The notes under the pieces: model-generated
What the model was told of the DNA's origin: nothing
What the model saw: only the letters and a program-made list of their open reading frames with translations
The model's database searches: none
Source: DASVXQ01 sp040414855
GTDB lineage: Bacteria; Actinomycetota; CALGFH01
Assembly: GCA_040414855.1 (NCBI GenBank)
Contig: JBEDUQ010000045.1
Coordinates: 1-19,976, forward strand
Direction: 5' to 3'
DNA: 19,976 nt
Part shown: positions 19,659-19,976 of the stretch, piece after piece
How positions within the stretch are numbered: the stretch's first letter is position 1
Layout of the letters: each line of letters starts with the position of its first letter
Made by a program: the position numbers and the translations under genes

Positions 19659-19976
19659 ATGGGCAGGACAGGGTTCACGCCACAACAGCACGGGTTCCAC
19701 TTCGACAACGAGTTCGTCAACACCCTCGCCGGCCTGCCGGGCTTCGGCGACATCCAGACCCGCGGGCGCTGCGGCGGGATGGCCTACGCCGCGCTCGACT
19801 TCTACTTCGCCGGGATCCCGGTCCCGGCCGACACCGCGCTGCCGCCGGACGGCAGCCCGCTCGCCGACTACATCTACCGCCGGCTGCTGGACAGCTTCCT
19901 GACCCCGAGCGCGGTCCAGTTCGTCACCTGGACCCTGCACTCGGACCATGGCGCCTGGTTCTTCAAGGGCGTCACC
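19659..19976 (+). CDS. Unrecognised protein with RCGGM motif, 3' end outside window
   Basis: Only the first 106 residues are visible. ATG 19659 is preceded by GGGGGAGGG a few bases upstream. The protein reads GFHFDNEFVNTLAGLPGF, then TRGRCGGMAYAALDFYFAGIPVP, LADYIYRRLLDSF and VTWTLHSDHGAWFF. It lacks a signal peptide. A Cys followed by Gly-Gly at the start of a helix resembles the nucleophile position of papain-like peptidases, but no His/Asp partner can be assigned in the fragment, so this is speculation. It is divergent from the XRE-PIN operon across about 107 bp and could share its regulation. Confidence 0.75.
   Translation, partial: MGRTGFTPQQHGFHFDNEFVNTLAGLPGFGDIQTRGRCGGMAYAALDFYFAGIPVPADTALPPDGSPLADYIYRRLLDSFLTPSAVQFVTWTLHSDHGAWFFKGVT

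Overview
The window is very GC-rich chromosomal DNA with tightly packed genes, GTG and TTG starts, and several starts that look leaderless. I read it as an actinomycete (phylum Actinomycetota). The evidence is the gene families: a CofC/FbiD enzyme and an LLM oxidoreductase of the F420 world, an HU protein with a long basic tail, a streptogrisin-type protease, a GAP/SfLAP membrane protein and a LAL-type LuxR regulator. I cannot place it more finely. No rRNA, tRNA, CRISPR array, insertion sequence or phage module is visible.

Layout. 1-2482: the end of a membrane-protein gene, a PlsC-like acyltransferase, divergent cofC/fbiD, a cold-shock-like gene, and HU read from the other strand. 2483-5472: a stretch with no recognised gene, a MarR regulator, and metG convergent with it, the two stop codons overlapping. 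Upstream of metG lies a compact leader with a 12-residue ORF carrying tandem Met codons and two hairpins able to pair alternatively. 5473-8260: a zinc-type ArsR sensor with its CDF metal exporter, a pentapeptide-repeat protein and a DinB-fold protein. 8290-10787: a frameshifted, 5'-truncated streptogrisin-like protease, an 18-bp tandem repeat, an ABM monooxygenase and a GT87-like membrane glycosyltransferase. 11137-13250: a HAD hydrolase, a MarR regulator and a divergent F420-type LLM oxidoreductase. 13313-17814: a 1199-residue LAL regulator with a repetitive linker of about 185 residues, and a divergent GAP-family membrane protein. 17906-19976: an XRE-ImmA/IrrE plus PIN operon with a 4-bp overlap, and the start of a divergent gene with a Cys-Gly-Gly motif.

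How genes work together. The ArsR/CDF pair forms a metal-export circuit with a dyad across the arsR start. The MarR/LLM pair shares a short divergent region containing a MarR-like inverted repeat. The XRE-peptidase and PIN genes look like a toxin-antitoxin style unit. metG appears to carry its own methionine-sensing attenuator, the most interesting element here. It rests on sequence architecture alone and needs comparative and RNA evidence.
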